A stretch of DNA of 64,000 nucleotides from Methylocystis heyeri (GCF_004802635.2 NZ_CP046052.1:3449501-3513500); one strand, 5' to 3'; positions 8,667-17,212 are shown, counted from the first letter of the stretch. Numbers and translations are program-made. The notes: a model not told the origin generated them from the sequence alone.

Positions 8667-9490
8667 GGTTTTCCTTTCATAGCGGCCCTGGCGAGGGCGA
8701 GGGTTTGATCAAAGAGCGCCTTCGGCGCCGCAATCAGCATGTCGCGCCGTGAACTGCTGCGATTGTAGGTCAAGGGGACCCCCTCGGGCTCGGCGAGCGC
8801 GCCGCCGGCTTCGCTCAATATCACGTCGGCTGCGGCTATGTCCCAGTCGCGCGCGTCCGGCGCCGCGATGGCGAGATCATTGGCTCCCATGGCGACGTCG
8901 GCCAGCCGCAGGGCGAGGGAGGGGGTTCGCGGCGCAATCTCCAGCCCGAGCGCGGAGGCTTCGAAAAAGCCCGCGAGGTCGCGCGGCGAGACCATCCGGG
9001 CCCCGGCGAGATCGCCCCGCGCAGAAACCTTTATCGGCGCGCCGTTGAGCAAGGCGCCGCCCCCCGCAAAAGCGGTGAAAGTGCGCTCCAGCGCCGGAGC
9101 GTGAATGACGCCCGCGACCGGGCGGCCGTTCTCCACCAGCGCGATGGACACGGCCCAACGGCTGTCGCCGCGCGCAAAGGCTTTGGTTCCGTCGATGGGA
9201 TCGACCACGATCAGAGAGGACCGGGCGAGGCGTTCGGGGCTGTCCGCGCTTTCCTCGGACAGCCAGCCCGCCTGCGGCGCGAGCGACGTCATTTCTCCGA
9301 ACAGAAATCGGTCGACGGCGAAATCCGCCTCTGTGACCGGCGAGCCCCCGCCCTTGTAGCTGACGCCCGCGCTGGTGCGCTCGCCGTGGCGGAAATAGGC
9401 CATGGCGATCTCGCCCGCCGCTCGCGCCGCCGCTTCGAGGCGCCGGGTGAGCTCGGGCAGCGCGGCGGGTTGGGTTTGTGTGCTCTGCAT
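8663..9490 (-). CDS. cysQ: 3'(2'),5'-bisphosphate nucleotidase / inositol monophosphatase family protein
   Basis: 275 residues from the ATG at 9490; an in-frame ATG at 9526 would add 12 residues. The inositol-phosphatase superfamily metal site is intact: GSPVTEADFAVDRF, WLSEESADSPERL, then VVDPIDGTKAF (the DPxDGT motif), and a C-terminal ARDWDIAAADVILSEAGG. CysQ hydrolyses 3'-phosphoadenosine 5'-phosphate, a by-product of sulfate assimilation. Relatives can act on inositol phosphates, so the substrate is inferred from family and context. The stop overlaps the start of the DUF4170 gene. Confidence 0.85.
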   Translation of the reverse strand: MQSTQTQPAALPELTRRLEAAARAAGEIAMAYFRHGERTSAGVSYKGGGSPVTEADFAVDRFLFGEMTSLAPQAGWLSEESADSPERLARSSLIVVDPIDGTKAFARGDSRWAVSIALVENGRPVAGVIHAPALERTFTAFAGGGALLNGAPIKVSARGDLAGARMVSPRDLAGFFEASALGLEIAPRTPSLALRLADVAMGANDLAIAAPDARDWDIAAADVILSEAGGALAEPEGVPLTYNRSSSRRDMLIAAPKALFDQTLALARAAMKGKP

Positions 9491-9734
9491 CGTCAAGGGA
9501 GTAGGCGACGCGCTCGCGGCCTGCAAGGCGCCATTTCGCGCAGGGCCGCCCTCCGTTTACGCAAATTGCGCGCATTTTAGCGAAACCCTTTTCCGGCCTT
9601 TCACCCTGTGTCCGCAAACCTCTCGAAAACCCAAGGATTTACGAGCCATTCACCAGCCTTCTTAGCGACTTTCGCCAGCCGCCCGGGGCAGGATGCCTCT
9701 CAGAAAAGCGATCCGCTGTTTTGAGGAGACCACC

Positions 9735-10259
9735 ATGTTCGAAGCGAATTATGCAGCCCAGAGCGCGGGATCCTGCCTGGTGCAGCGCGACCGGCGCGCG
9801 GACGAGGGCAAGCGCAAAGTGCGCGTCACGCGCAAGGACATCGTCATCGCCCGCAGCCTGGAAGGCATCGCCATGATGGTCTCCGTGCCGGTGAGATCCT
9901 ATCGGGGCGTGGCGCTCGCCGTGGAAGCGGCGGCGGGAGGCGGAGCCGCCTATCGGCTCTCGCTCGCTCACGCGGACCCCGACCTCGACATCGTTCTTTG
10001 CGAAACCAGGGACAGCGCCGCCGTGGCGGCGGATTGGAAATACTGGTCCAACTATCTCGACCTTCCCCGGCTGTCTCAGGAGGACGGCGACGTGGAGCCG
10101 GTCGACGGAACGCAGGATTCAAACCGGGCGATTGGGCGCCGCCGCAATTTCGGGATCGCCGGCCGCCGGCCGCGTTTCCTGTCGCGGCGCAAGAAGGGCG
10201 AAGCGAGCCGTACGGAAACGGTCTTCGCCGGAGAGCGCGAGATCGTCTGCTACGAGTGA
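9735..10259 (+). CDS. DUF6101 family protein
   Basis: 174 residues; the ATG at 9735 is preceded by TTGAGGAGACCACC, a strong ribosome-binding site. The N-terminal region (RVTRKDIVIARSLEGIAMMVSVPVRSYRGVALAV) and the LAHADPDLDIVL segment resemble a conserved Rhizobiales family of unknown function. That family is often encoded next to ubiA, as here. A basic C-terminal tail (RRPRFLSRRKKGEASR) precedes the end. No catalytic motif is evident and there is no signal peptide. The 3' end overlaps the convergent ubiA gene by 10 bp. Confidence 0.7.
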   Translation: MFEANYAAQSAGSCLVQRDRRADEGKRKVRVTRKDIVIARSLEGIAMMVSVPVRSYRGVALAVEAAAGGGAAYRLSLAHADPDLDIVLCETRDSAAVAADWKYWSNYLDLPRLSQEDGDVEPVDGTQDSNRAIGRRRNFGIAGRRPRFLSRRKKGEASRTETVFAGEREIVCYE

Positions 10260-11209
10260 AACGTCGAGGCGAGGCTCTGGACGAGGAAGCCCGCGAACAG
10301 AAGCAGGCCCGCGTCGCGATTGGCGCGGAACAGCGTGAGGGCCAGGGCGGGCGGACAATCCTCGCCGACCTGACGCGCCTGCCAGGCGAGATGAGCGGCG
10401 AAAGCCAGCGCTCCGAGGTGGGCGAAGACGCCGAGATGCGCCGCAGCGACGGCGACCCAGGCGAAAATCGCGGAAATGGCGTAGAGCGTCCCCACCGCCA
10501 ACCGCACCCGCGAGCCGAACAGGCGCGCCGTCGACAAAACGCCCGCGCGCGCGTCGTCCTTCACGTCCTGCAGGGCATAGATCGTATCGTAGCCGATCGT
10601 CCAGAAAATCGCGCTCAGGTAGAGCAGCAGGGCGGGCCAATCGAAGCTGCCCGTGCGGGCGGTCCATCCGAGCAGCCCGCCGTAAGCGAAAGCGCAGCCG
10701 AGAATGGCCTGCGGCCAGGAGGTGAAGCGCTTGGCGAAGGGATAGAGCAGGACGATCAAAGGCGAGGCCAGCGCCAGCGCGATCGTCAGTCCGTTGAAGG
10801 ACAGCAGCACGAAAAGCCCGACGAGACACTGCGCGACGAGGAAAACGATCGCGGCGCGGGCCGAGACGCGCCCGCTCGCCAGCGGGCGATTGCGCGTGCG
10901 CTCGACCTGCGCGTCGATGTTGCGGTCGACCAGATCGTTGTAGGTGGAGCCGGCGCCCCGCATGGAAACCGCGCCCAGAAAGAACAGCGCCAATTGCTTG
11001 ATGTCGGGCGCCGCGCCGAGGGCGGCCGCCGCAAGCGCGCTGCTTTCCCAACAGGGCAGCAACAAGAGCCACCAGCCGATGGGACGATCCAGCCGCGCGA
11101 GCTGGATGAAGGGTTTTACCGGCGCCGGCGCCAGCCGCAGCAGCGGATGGCCGCTTACGGCGTCGGGCAGGGCCTCGGCGGCCCCGGATTGGTTCTGCGT
11201 CAGAGTCAC
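10250..11209 (-). CDS. ubiA: 4-hydroxybenzoate polyprenyltransferase
   Basis: 319 residues. The start is the GTG at 11209, which overlaps the upstream stop as GTGA; the longer open frame upstream runs through another gene. UbiA attaches the polyprenyl tail to 4-hydroxybenzoate in ubiquinone synthesis. The two Asp-rich Mg-diphosphate motifs are present: NDLVDRNIDAQVERT (about residue 88) and YALQDVKDDARAGV (about residue 210). Eight to nine membrane helices surround them. The family signature GAGSTYNDL is intact. Coupling to the exported protein upstream is unusual for a ubiquinone gene. Confidence 0.93.
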   Translation of the reverse strand: MTLTQNQSGAAEALPDAVSGHPLLRLAPAPVKPFIQLARLDRPIGWWLLLLPCWESSALAAAALGAAPDIKQLALFFLGAVSMRGAGSTYNDLVDRNIDAQVERTRNRPLASGRVSARAAIVFLVAQCLVGLFVLLSFNGLTIALALASPLIVLLYPFAKRFTSWPQAILGCAFAYGGLLGWTARTGSFDWPALLLYLSAIFWTIGYDTIYALQDVKDDARAGVLSTARLFGSRVRLAVGTLYAISAIFAWVAVAAAHLGVFAHLGALAFAAHLAWQARQVGEDCPPALALTLFRANRDAGLLLFAGFLVQSLASTFHS

Positions 11210-11667
11210 AGCGGCCCGGCCGGCAGCCTGGCGGGCGCGTTCTGCGGGTTGGCGGCCTGCTGGCGCTGCTGCTCCTGCATTTTCTTCACCTTGACGGCGA
11301 CGCCGCAGGCCTGCGAGGCGAAGTTCTGGGATTTCGCGCGCGCCTGCTTGAAATTGTCGATGACGTTGTCGGGAATGGCGCACCAGTCCTTGTTCTTGGT
11401 CATATATCCGAGCATCTCGCCTTCGACGGCCGCGAGATTGCGCGCGATCGGGCAAGCGGCGACCGGGTCCATCTTGCCTTTGCCCGACTTGCCCAGCTTG
11501 TTCAAAGCGCCGATCTGCGCCATGCGCTTCTGCGTGAGGCGCTGGAAATCGGCCTGGCAGGAGGACTCCTGGGCCCGCGCGGCCGAGGCGGCGTCGAGGC
11601 CGAGCAGCGCAGCGGCGAGCAGCAATCCCGTCATTACGGGACGGTACGCCGGGAAACGAGTGCTCAT
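11206..11667 (-). CDS. exported hypothetical protein upstream of ubiA
   Basis: 153 residues with a probable Sec signal peptide (PVMTGLLLAAALLGLDAASAARAQ, cleavage near AQE). The ATG at 11667 is preferred over the one at 11688 because it sits closer to the hydrophobic core. The mature part has four cysteines (SSCQADFQRL, AACPIARNL, KDWCAIPDN, SQACGVAV), so two disulfides are likely. It ends in a Gln-, Pro- and Ala-rich tail. The segment AVEGEMLGYMTKNKDWCAIPDNVIDNFKQ recurs in small periplasmic proteins of Rhizobiales, but I know no function. It is translationally coupled to ubiA. Confidence 0.7.
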   Translation of the reverse strand: MSTRFPAYRPVMTGLLLAAALLGLDAASAARAQESSCQADFQRLTQKRMAQIGALNKLGKSGKGKMDPVAACPIARNLAAVEGEMLGYMTKNKDWCAIPDNVIDNFKQARAKSQNFASQACGVAVKVKKMQEQQRQQAANPQNAPARLPAGPL

Positions 11668-11982
11668 GCGATAAAATCCGTTACTCATCCGCTTCAGTTA
11701 ACAGGAGGCGCGCACGACGCGCAAGCTGTGCGCTGGGCCGGCAGGGCGCCGAATCCGGATTTCCAGCCGCCCGGCGTCGACGACAAGCCCCGTCAGGACG
11801 CGGAAGCAACAAGTCATCGAGCCGGATTCTTCGTCGCGTCAGAGCGCATATGCCCAAAGTGGACATGCGCCTGCGATGGAGAATGCGCCTCGATCCGGAT
11901 CCCCGCGCCGCGCCCGCCCGGGACCAAAGGCCGCAGGGCGAACGGCGCCCGTCGGAACCCGCATCGCCCCGCCGCGTCGGCC
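11668..11982. other. intergenic region, nothing recognised
   Basis: About 315 bp lie between the exported-protein gene and the CXXCW gene, both on the minus strand. I see no open frame with coding character, no strong hairpin and no member of the repeat families. It presumably holds the promoter of the downstream pair. Confidence 0.4.
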
Positions 11983-12534
11983 TCACATGGGCTCGGGCGC
12001 GCGTTCTTCGAGCGGATGCCCCGCTTTCTCCCAGGCGTCCGCGCCGCCCGGATACCAGAGCACGTTCCTGTAGCCGAGCGTGAGAGCGCGCTTGGCGGCG
12101 TTCCAGGACGCCCAGCAGTCGGTGCGGCAATAGAACACGACCGGCTTTTCCTTGCCGCCGCCGGTCGCACGCGCGAGGCCTTTTTCGAAATAGGCCTGCA
12201 TTTCGGGCGACAGTTCGCCCAGACCCGTCCCGGGCAGCCATACGCTGCCGGGAATGTCATGCCGCGGCGAAGGCCTCCAGATCACCTCCCTCGGCAGATC
12301 GGCCGGGCGCGGCGGCCGCGTCAGCGCGTCGATGAAGACGGCCTCTTTCCTGCTCCAGAGTTCATAGGCGCGGTCGACGCCGATCACGGTCGCGCCCTTC
12401 AGCGTGGCGGGGGTCGGAGTATGGTAATTGTCGAGGCGGTAGCCCTCCGGCTCCGGAGGCGCCGCGGGCTGCTGCGCCCATGCGGCGCCCATCATCGCCA
12501 TGCAAAAAACAGCGGCGGCGCCGCGCAGCTTCAT
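11983..12534 (-). CDS. PQQ-dependent catabolism-associated CXXCW-motif (rhodanese-like) protein
   Basis: 183 residues; the ATG at 12534 follows GGTGAGAG. A signal peptide (LRGAAAVFCMAMMGAAWAQ) is followed by a rhodanese-like domain. Characteristic blocks are GYRLDNYHTPTPATLKG, HDIPGSVWLPGTGLGELSPEMQAYFEKGL, VVFYCRTDCWASWNAAKRAL and GYRNVLWYPGGADAW. They match the family defined by a C-x(2-3)-C-W motif in genomes with PQQ-dependent alcohol oxidation. Its exact role is unsettled; a periplasmic thiol or accessory function for quinoprotein dehydrogenases is usually supposed. No PQQ or dehydrogenase genes are adjacent. A frame extension upstream runs into a palindromic repeat and was excluded. Confidence 0.85.
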   Translation of the reverse strand: MKLRGAAAVFCMAMMGAAWAQQPAAPPEPEGYRLDNYHTPTPATLKGATVIGVDRAYELWSRKEAVFIDALTRPPRPADLPREVIWRPSPRHDIPGSVWLPGTGLGELSPEMQAYFEKGLARATGGGKEKPVVFYCRTDCWASWNAAKRALTLGYRNVLWYPGGADAWEKAGHPLEERAPEPM

Positions 12535-12616
12535 TGCTCTCACCTGCCTGCCCTCATATAAGTTGCTTCTCCCGCGAAGCGTCCCGCATGAAACCGCCCG
12601 CAGCCGGCCTCGCGCG

Positions 12617-12720
12617 CTAGAGTGTTTTCGAGCGAAGTGGATACCGGTTCGCGTGAAGAAAACACAATTAAACAAAGAGTTCTAGAGTCTTTCCGGTTCA
12701 ATCTGAACCGGAAAGACTCT
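12617..12720 (+). repeat. interspersed palindromic repeat, family A copy 1
   Basis: The element starts CTAGAGTGTTTTCGAGCG and ends in a perfect palindrome with 17-bp arms at 12684-12700 and 12704-12720 and a 3-nt loop (ATC). An inverted copy lies at 61857-61959; it shares AAACAAAGAGTTCT and GAGTCTTTCC exactly. A diverged copy lies at 30004-30108. The element type resembles intergenic repeats widespread in Rhizobiales genomes. Confidence 0.9.
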
Positions 12721-12777
12721 ATGGCTCGAGAAGCGACGCGTCGTCTTCGACAATTCAGGACGCCCCCGAGGAAGATC

Positions 12778-13563
12778 TTGTCCAGCTATGATTTTGCCGC
12801 CCAGCGGCTATTTGTCAAAGTCGAGCTGGCGGAAGGCGCCCGCGTGACGCCCGATTCGGGGGCGCAGAACTACATTTTGAACGTCTTGCGCCTCGGCGAA
12901 GGCGATCCTTTGCTGCTTTTCAACGGCCGCGACGGCGAGTGGCGGGCGAGGGTTTCGATGGTCTCGCGCCGCGCCGCGGATCTCGTCGTCGAAAGACGGA
13001 TGCGCGAGCAGACCGCCGCCGGCGACCTCGAATACGCCTTCGCTCCTCTCAAACAGGCCCGACTCGACTACATGGTTCAGAAGGCGGCGGAAATGGGAGC
13101 CGCGCGGCTCACGCCGGTCATAACCCGCCGCACTCAGGTCCGAAAAATCAACGGCGACCGCCTGCGCGCCAATATCATAGAGGCCGCGGAGCAATGCGGC
13201 CTGCTCAACGCGCCGGAGCTCGCCGATGCGCTGGGGCTGGAGAGCTGGCTGGAGAAACTGCCTCCGCAACGCCTGGTGATTTTCTGCGACGAAGACGCCG
13301 AGCTTTCGAACCCTGTCGAAGCTCTGCGACGAGTCGCCGCGGCGGCCGGCGAAGCCGTTCCGGTCAGCGTGCTGATCGGGCCCGAGGGCGGGTTCGACGA
13401 CGTCGAAAGGTCGCTCGTCCTGCGCCGGCCCCATGTGTTGCGCATATCGCTCGGGCCCCGCATTCTCCGGGCCGACACCGCCGCAGTGGCCGCCCTCGCC
13501 CTGGTGCAGGCGGTGCTCGGCGACTGGCGCCAGGACCTTTCGAAGGCCGGCAGAATGTATTAA
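12778..13563 (+). CDS. rsmE: 16S rRNA (uracil-1498-N3)-methyltransferase
   Basis: 261 residues. I chose the TTG at 12778, preceded by GAGG at six bases, because the protein then begins SSYDFAAQRLFV like other RsmE proteins. Upstream in-frame starts would put a palindromic repeat inside the gene. Domains: an N-terminal PUA-like part with NYILNVLRLGEGDPLLLFNGRDGEW, then a SPOUT methyltransferase with KQARLDYMVQKAAEMGA, LIGPEGGF and LGPRILRADTAAVAALALVQ, the knot that binds S-adenosylmethionine. It methylates N3 of U1498 in 16S rRNA. It lies near gshA, as commonly in Rhizobiales. Confidence 0.93.
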   Translation: MSSYDFAAQRLFVKVELAEGARVTPDSGAQNYILNVLRLGEGDPLLLFNGRDGEWRARVSMVSRRAADLVVERRMREQTAAGDLEYAFAPLKQARLDYMVQKAAEMGAARLTPVITRRTQVRKINGDRLRANIIEAAEQCGLLNAPELADALGLESWLEKLPPQRLVIFCDEDAELSNPVEALRRVAAAAGEAVPVSVLIGPEGGFDDVERSLVLRRPHVLRISLGPRILRADTAAVAALALVQAVLGDWRQDLSKAGRMY

Positions 13564-13812
13564 TCCCGCGCGGCTTTCCGCCCGCGGCGGCGCTCGCCGC
13601 CGACACGATGCTGCCATTATGTTCGCGTTAGTTGGATATGCCGGTCCTGGCGCTCTGGTCGTTCCGGCCTGCGCATGAGACCTCGGCGCGTTCTCGCGTT
13701 AACTTTCAGGTAAGACCTTCGCGCAAAGAATCCGATCGATTCCCTGCGCGGCTCGCAAGCGCGTCGCTGCGACGCTCTATCCTCGCAAAAACCTCACAAG
13801 GCAGAGAGGCGC

Positions 13813-14157
13813 ATGAATTTATCGGCAATCCGCAAACGATCCGAGACGCCGGGGGTCTTTTCGTCGATCAGGGCTTCGCTTCCCGGAGCTTTGGCGGCGT
13901 TGGCCTTTTGCGCGCCGGTCCATGCGGAGAGCTCGCTCGGAGCCGCCGGCGCCTCCTGCTCTCGCCTCGGCAATGATTTCGTTTCGGTTTCGGGGGCCGA
14001 AGGCTGCGTTCGAATAGGCGGCCATGTGCGCGCTGCTAAAGCCCAGCCGGCGCCGCTCGGCTATGCGGAAACCCAAGACGGCGTGCGTCGCGCCTCCGAG
14101 GCCTTTCATGTGCGCGCCGGCGCGCCGAGCGCCGATGCGGCGCTCTACCGGCGCTGA
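13813..14157 (+). CDS. small exported protein with a porin-like N-terminal motif
   Basis: 114 residues; GAGAGGCGC precedes the ATG. A signal peptide (SLPGALAALAFCAPVHA) leads into a mature chain with CSRLGNDFVSVSGAEGCVRIGGHVRAA. This closely follows the start of alphaproteobacterial porins (Porin_2), where C-x4-G-x2-F-x(4)-G-x3-C-x2-IGG-x-VR precedes the barrel. Here the chain ends about 50 residues later with no beta-barrel. It may be a stand-alone motif protein or the remnant of a porin. The gene looks intact, with a good ribosome-binding site. Function unknown. Confidence 0.65.
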   Translation: MNLSAIRKRSETPGVFSSIRASLPGALAALAFCAPVHAESSLGAAGASCSRLGNDFVSVSGAEGCVRIGGHVRAAKAQPAPLGYAETQDGVRRASEAFHVRAGAPSADAALYRR

Positions 14158-14232
14158 CGAAAAAAGGGCGCGAGGGAAGACCTCTTCCGCCTGCTGCGGG
14201 CCGCCGCCATCCGACGCCCGCGCGAGAGCGGT

Positions 14233-15600
14233 TCACATCACGCATTCCTCGAAGGCGGGCTCCACCGAACCGCCCCACCGCATGTGGAAACTCTCCAGCC
14301 GCTGCGCCGCGAGCGGCCGGCCCTCCTGCGCGATCGTCTCCAGCGGCTCCAGATAGATCGTCTCGTCGAATCCGCCCGCGTCGAGTCGCGCCCTACGCTG
14401 CAGGCCGGAGCGTGAAAAGCCCAGGATGTCGAGCGCGATCTCCCTGGCGCTGCGGCCTTTGATCTGCGTCTCCAACGCGCGCACGGGCGCCTCCGCGCGC
14501 AAATTCGCCCTGTCTTCGGCGCTCCAGTCCTTTATCAGCTCGGAGGCGGCGTCGAGGGCGACGGCGTCGTAGAACAGTCCGGCGAACAGCGCCGGAAGCG
14601 CCGTGATATGGGTCCGAGGTCCCGCGTCGGCTCCGCGCATTTCGAGGTAGGTTTTGAGCCGCACCTCGGGAAAGATGGTGGAAAGATGGTTCGCCCAGTC
14701 CGAAATCGTCGCGCGTTCGCCGGGCAGCCGGGCGAGCCTGCCTTCGAGCAGGTCGCGAAAGCTCGCCCCCGCGACGTCGTGATAGACCTCGCCGCGCTTT
14801 ACGAAATACATCGGCACGTCGAGCGCGTAATCGACATAGCGCTCGAAACCCATGCCTTCTTCAAAGGCGAAAGGCAGCATTCCGGTTCGCGCAGCGTCGG
14901 TGTCGAGCCAGATTTGGGATCTTTTCGACATCACGCCGGCCGGCTTGCCGTCGATGAAAGGGGAGTTCGCGAACAGCGCCGTGACGATGGGCTGCAGCGC
15001 GAGACCGACGCGAAGCTTTCGCACCATGTCGCTCTCGCCGGTGAAATCCAGATTGACCTGAATAGTCGCGGTCCTGAACATCATGTCGAGGCCGTGGCCG
15101 CCGACTTTCGGCATATAGGCGGACATGATGCCGTAACGCTGCTTGGGCATTACCGGAGTCTGCGCCCGCGACCATTTCGGGCTCGTGGCGAGATCGAGAA
15201 ACCTTATCCCCAGCGACCCCGCGATAGGACGCAGCGCCTCGAAATGCGCATCGCATTCGGCTTTCGTGGCGTGGACGTCGGTCAGCGGAGCGCCCGAAAG
15301 TTCGAATTGTCCGCCGGGCTCCAGGGAAATGGCGCCGCCCCCCGTTTCGTCGTAGAGGCCGATCAGCGCGTCGCGGTCGCATATCGGAGACCATCCCTGC
15401 GCCGCCTGCAGCCCCTCGAGCAAGGCGCGGATTCCACCCTCGTAGGGAACCGGCGCGTGCGTCGCAGCATAGAACGGGATCTTCTCGTGCTCGGTTCCGA
15501 TCAGCAACGGCTCCGACGGGTTTTTCTCGCCGGCTTCGAGCCAGGCGACCAGTTCGCGGCGCGACGTGATCGGCGTTGTGTCGTTAGCGTCGCGGGCCAT
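14233..15600 (-). CDS. gshA: glutamate--cysteine ligase (plant/alphaproteobacterial type)
   Basis: 455 residues, normal length. It catalyses the ATP-dependent first step of glutathione synthesis. Recognisable blocks are LLIGTEHEKIPFY near the N-terminus, GGAISLEPGGQFELSGAPL, PKQRYGIMSAYMPKVGGHGLDMMFRTATIQVNLDF, MSKRSQIWLDTDAARTGMLPF, and MRGADAGPRTHITALPALFAGLFYD. All belong to the GshA2 type rather than the enterobacterial GshA. It is convergent with the small porin-motif gene. No anomalies were seen. Confidence 0.95.
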   Translation of the reverse strand: MARDANDTTPITSRRELVAWLEAGEKNPSEPLLIGTEHEKIPFYAATHAPVPYEGGIRALLEGLQAAQGWSPICDRDALIGLYDETGGGAISLEPGGQFELSGAPLTDVHATKAECDAHFEALRPIAGSLGIRFLDLATSPKWSRAQTPVMPKQRYGIMSAYMPKVGGHGLDMMFRTATIQVNLDFTGESDMVRKLRVGLALQPIVTALFANSPFIDGKPAGVMSKRSQIWLDTDAARTGMLPFAFEEGMGFERYVDYALDVPMYFVKRGEVYHDVAGASFRDLLEGRLARLPGERATISDWANHLSTIFPEVRLKTYLEMRGADAGPRTHITALPALFAGLFYDAVALDAASELIKDWSAEDRANLRAEAPVRALETQIKGRSAREIALDILGFSRSGLQRRARLDAGGFDETIYLEPLETIAQEGRPLAAQRLESFHMRWGGSVEPAFEECVM

Positions 15601-15941
15601 GGTTCGCTTTCATTCGATGTTTTTCACAACAGGACGCGCCGAGGAGAGACCGGCGCGGAGATCGCCTCCACGTCCTGGCAAGGTCCGGGGGGAGGCAAAG
15701 CCCTTTGGACGCCGGAGCTTGCGAACCTGGAAGCCGTCGAGTTCAAAACGGCGCTGAAAGCAGGACCGTTCCCCTAGACCGGGCTTGGCCGCTGCATTGC
15801 CGCAAAAGCGGCGCCAAGGCAAGCCCCGGTCCTTCCGGCACGGTGAAACCAAGAAAGTTAAGCGTCGAGCGCAGATAGATGGATTCCGATTAACGGTTTC
15901 GCGACGGTCGCCGATTATAGCTGGCCCCGAGGAGTAATCTT
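15601..15941. other. divergent intergenic region between gshA and the pilin gene
   Basis: 341 bp. It must contain the gshA promoter on the minus strand and the pilin promoter on the plus strand. I see no convincing coding frame, repeat-family member or operator palindrome. Confidence 0.4.
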
Positions 15942-16106
15942 ATGAAGCTAGCGTTGCTTCGCTTTTTTCGGGACGAGAGCGGGACGACCGTCCTGGAATA
16001 CGCCTGGATCGCCATGATGATCTCGCTCGCCGCGATCGGGGCGATGAACGTGATCCACGACAAAATGCAATCCTGGTATTGGCCGATCGTCAACAATCTG
16101 CGCTGA
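15942..16106 (+). CDS. Flp/Fap-type pilin
   Basis: 54 residues, a typical length for Flp pilins. CGAGGAGTAATCTT gives a strong ribosome-binding site before the ATG. The prepilin reads MKLALLRFFRDESGTTVLEY followed by a hydrophobic helix (AWIAMMISLAAIGAMNVI) and a short tail. The basic leader, the DESG(A/T)T stretch, the Glu at position +5 of the mature protein and the adjacent Tyr are the Flp hallmarks, with cleavage by a CpaA/TadV-type peptidase. No tad/cpa assembly genes are present in this window, so this is an orphan pilin locus. It ends one base before the convergent DUF937 stop. Confidence 0.9.
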   Translation: MKLALLRFFRDESGTTVLEYAWIAMMISLAAIGAMNVIHDKMQSWYWPIVNNLR

Positions 16107-16877
16107 TCATTTTCGGGGAAAGACCCTGTCCAGCACATCCTGAAGCTCGGCGTCCCGGGCCGGAGCGGGCGGAGTGTTTCCTTCCGGATTCAAAGTCTTC
16201 TTGATTTGCTCGATTGCGGCTTCGAGCCCGGCGGGGTCGAAGCCGCCCGGCAGCGAAGGCGCGTCTGCACGGGTAGAGGGCTGGCCCGCCGGCCGGCCGC
16301 CGCCGCGCAGAAGAATTCCGAGCAAGGCCCCCAGCAGACCGCCGAGGCCGCCGCCCGCCTGACTCTGCGGCTTGGGAGCGCCGCCGCCGAGCTGGCCGAG
16401 TATGGAGCCGAGGCCGCCGGCTTCGGCCAGCTGGCCCAGAATCGAGCCGAGCCCCTGCTTGTCCAATGATTTGAACAGCCCGCCCAGCACCACCGAAGCG
16501 AGCACCGGCAGAAGGCGGGCCAATATATCGGGACGCAGGCCGGCGTCCCGCGCCGCGACCTGGGCCATCTGGCCCGCAGCAGAACCGGAGCCGAACAGAT
16601 TGGCGACGGCGGCCTGGCCGATCGCGCCGGTCTCCTCCCCCGCGGCTGCGGCGGGATCGAGGAACGCCGCGGCGTGGACGGGATGAGCGACGTCGGAGAC
16701 GAGCTTGTCCAGCGCCTCTGGATCGGCCGCGGCGTTGCGCAGACCCAGGGCGAGCGCCGGGGCGAGAGCCTCCACGGCGGCTCTGGTCTGCTCCTTCGTG
16801 AGCCCGAATTGCTCGGCCAGGTTTTCAACGAGCTTCCCGCCCTGGGCGGCGTCAATAATCTCTGCGACTGTCGACAT
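16107..16877 (-). CDS. DUF937 domain-containing protein
   Basis: 256 residues; AAGGGGGGGCT precedes the ATG. The N-terminal part is helical (IIDAAQGGKLVENLAEQFGLTKEQTRAAVEALAPALALGLRN), typical of DUF937. It is followed by a Gly- and Leu-rich section with near-repeats: LGSILGQLAEAGGLGSILGQLGGG, then GGGLGGLLGALLGILLRGGG. The C-terminal domain (FDPAGLEAAIEQIKKTLN) is charged. Function unknown. Homologues are cytoplasmic or surface-associated proteins often annotated YidB-like. It converges on the pilin gene with no gap. Confidence 0.75.
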   Translation of the reverse strand: MSTVAEIIDAAQGGKLVENLAEQFGLTKEQTRAAVEALAPALALGLRNAAADPEALDKLVSDVAHPVHAAAFLDPAAAAGEETGAIGQAAVANLFGSGSAAGQMAQVAARDAGLRPDILARLLPVLASVVLGGLFKSLDKQGLGSILGQLAEAGGLGSILGQLGGGAPKPQSQAGGGLGGLLGALLGILLRGGGRPAGQPSTRADAPSLPGGFDPAGLEAAIEQIKKTLNPEGNTPPAPARDAELQDVLDRVFPRK

Positions 16878-17212
16878 AGCCCCCCCTTAAGAGCGCATCG
16901 CATTGCGACTGCGCTCCACGCTTTGGTCCGACGCCATTTCTCGTCGCCCGATCGAGGGATGAGAGCGCGGCGGCTGCATTCTAGGGCAGCACCATAACGG
17001 AAAGTTTACAAAACGGCGAGCGCCTTGGCGCGCGCTCGCGATCCACCACTTTATTTGATAGAGATTTCCGTTCCTTTTGCCGAAAGGGAGCGCTGTCGTT
17101 TCCAATTCTGGCGAATTGGACTATGGTGAGGCAAAGATTGTGCGTTGCAGCATAGCGCAGGCGCGCCAGCGCCGCGGCTCCTGCTTGCGACGCGTCTGCG
17201 GAGAACAGTGAA
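16878..17212. other. divergent intergenic region between the DUF937 gene and phaZ
   Basis: 335 bp with a locally AT-richer stretch at about 17040-17120. It should contain the phaZ promoter. I could not define -35/-10 elements or an operator with confidence. Confidence 0.4.

Noticed and set aside
9998-11674. 558-codon plus-strand frame over ubiA and its upstream gene
   Set aside because: UbiA motifs are complete on the minus strand; the plus-strand translation has no recognisable content.
12622-12777. N-terminal extension of RsmE starting within the repeat
   Set aside because: The extension is encoded by a palindromic repeat, and the TTG at 12778 has a better ribosome-binding site and gives the family N-terminus.
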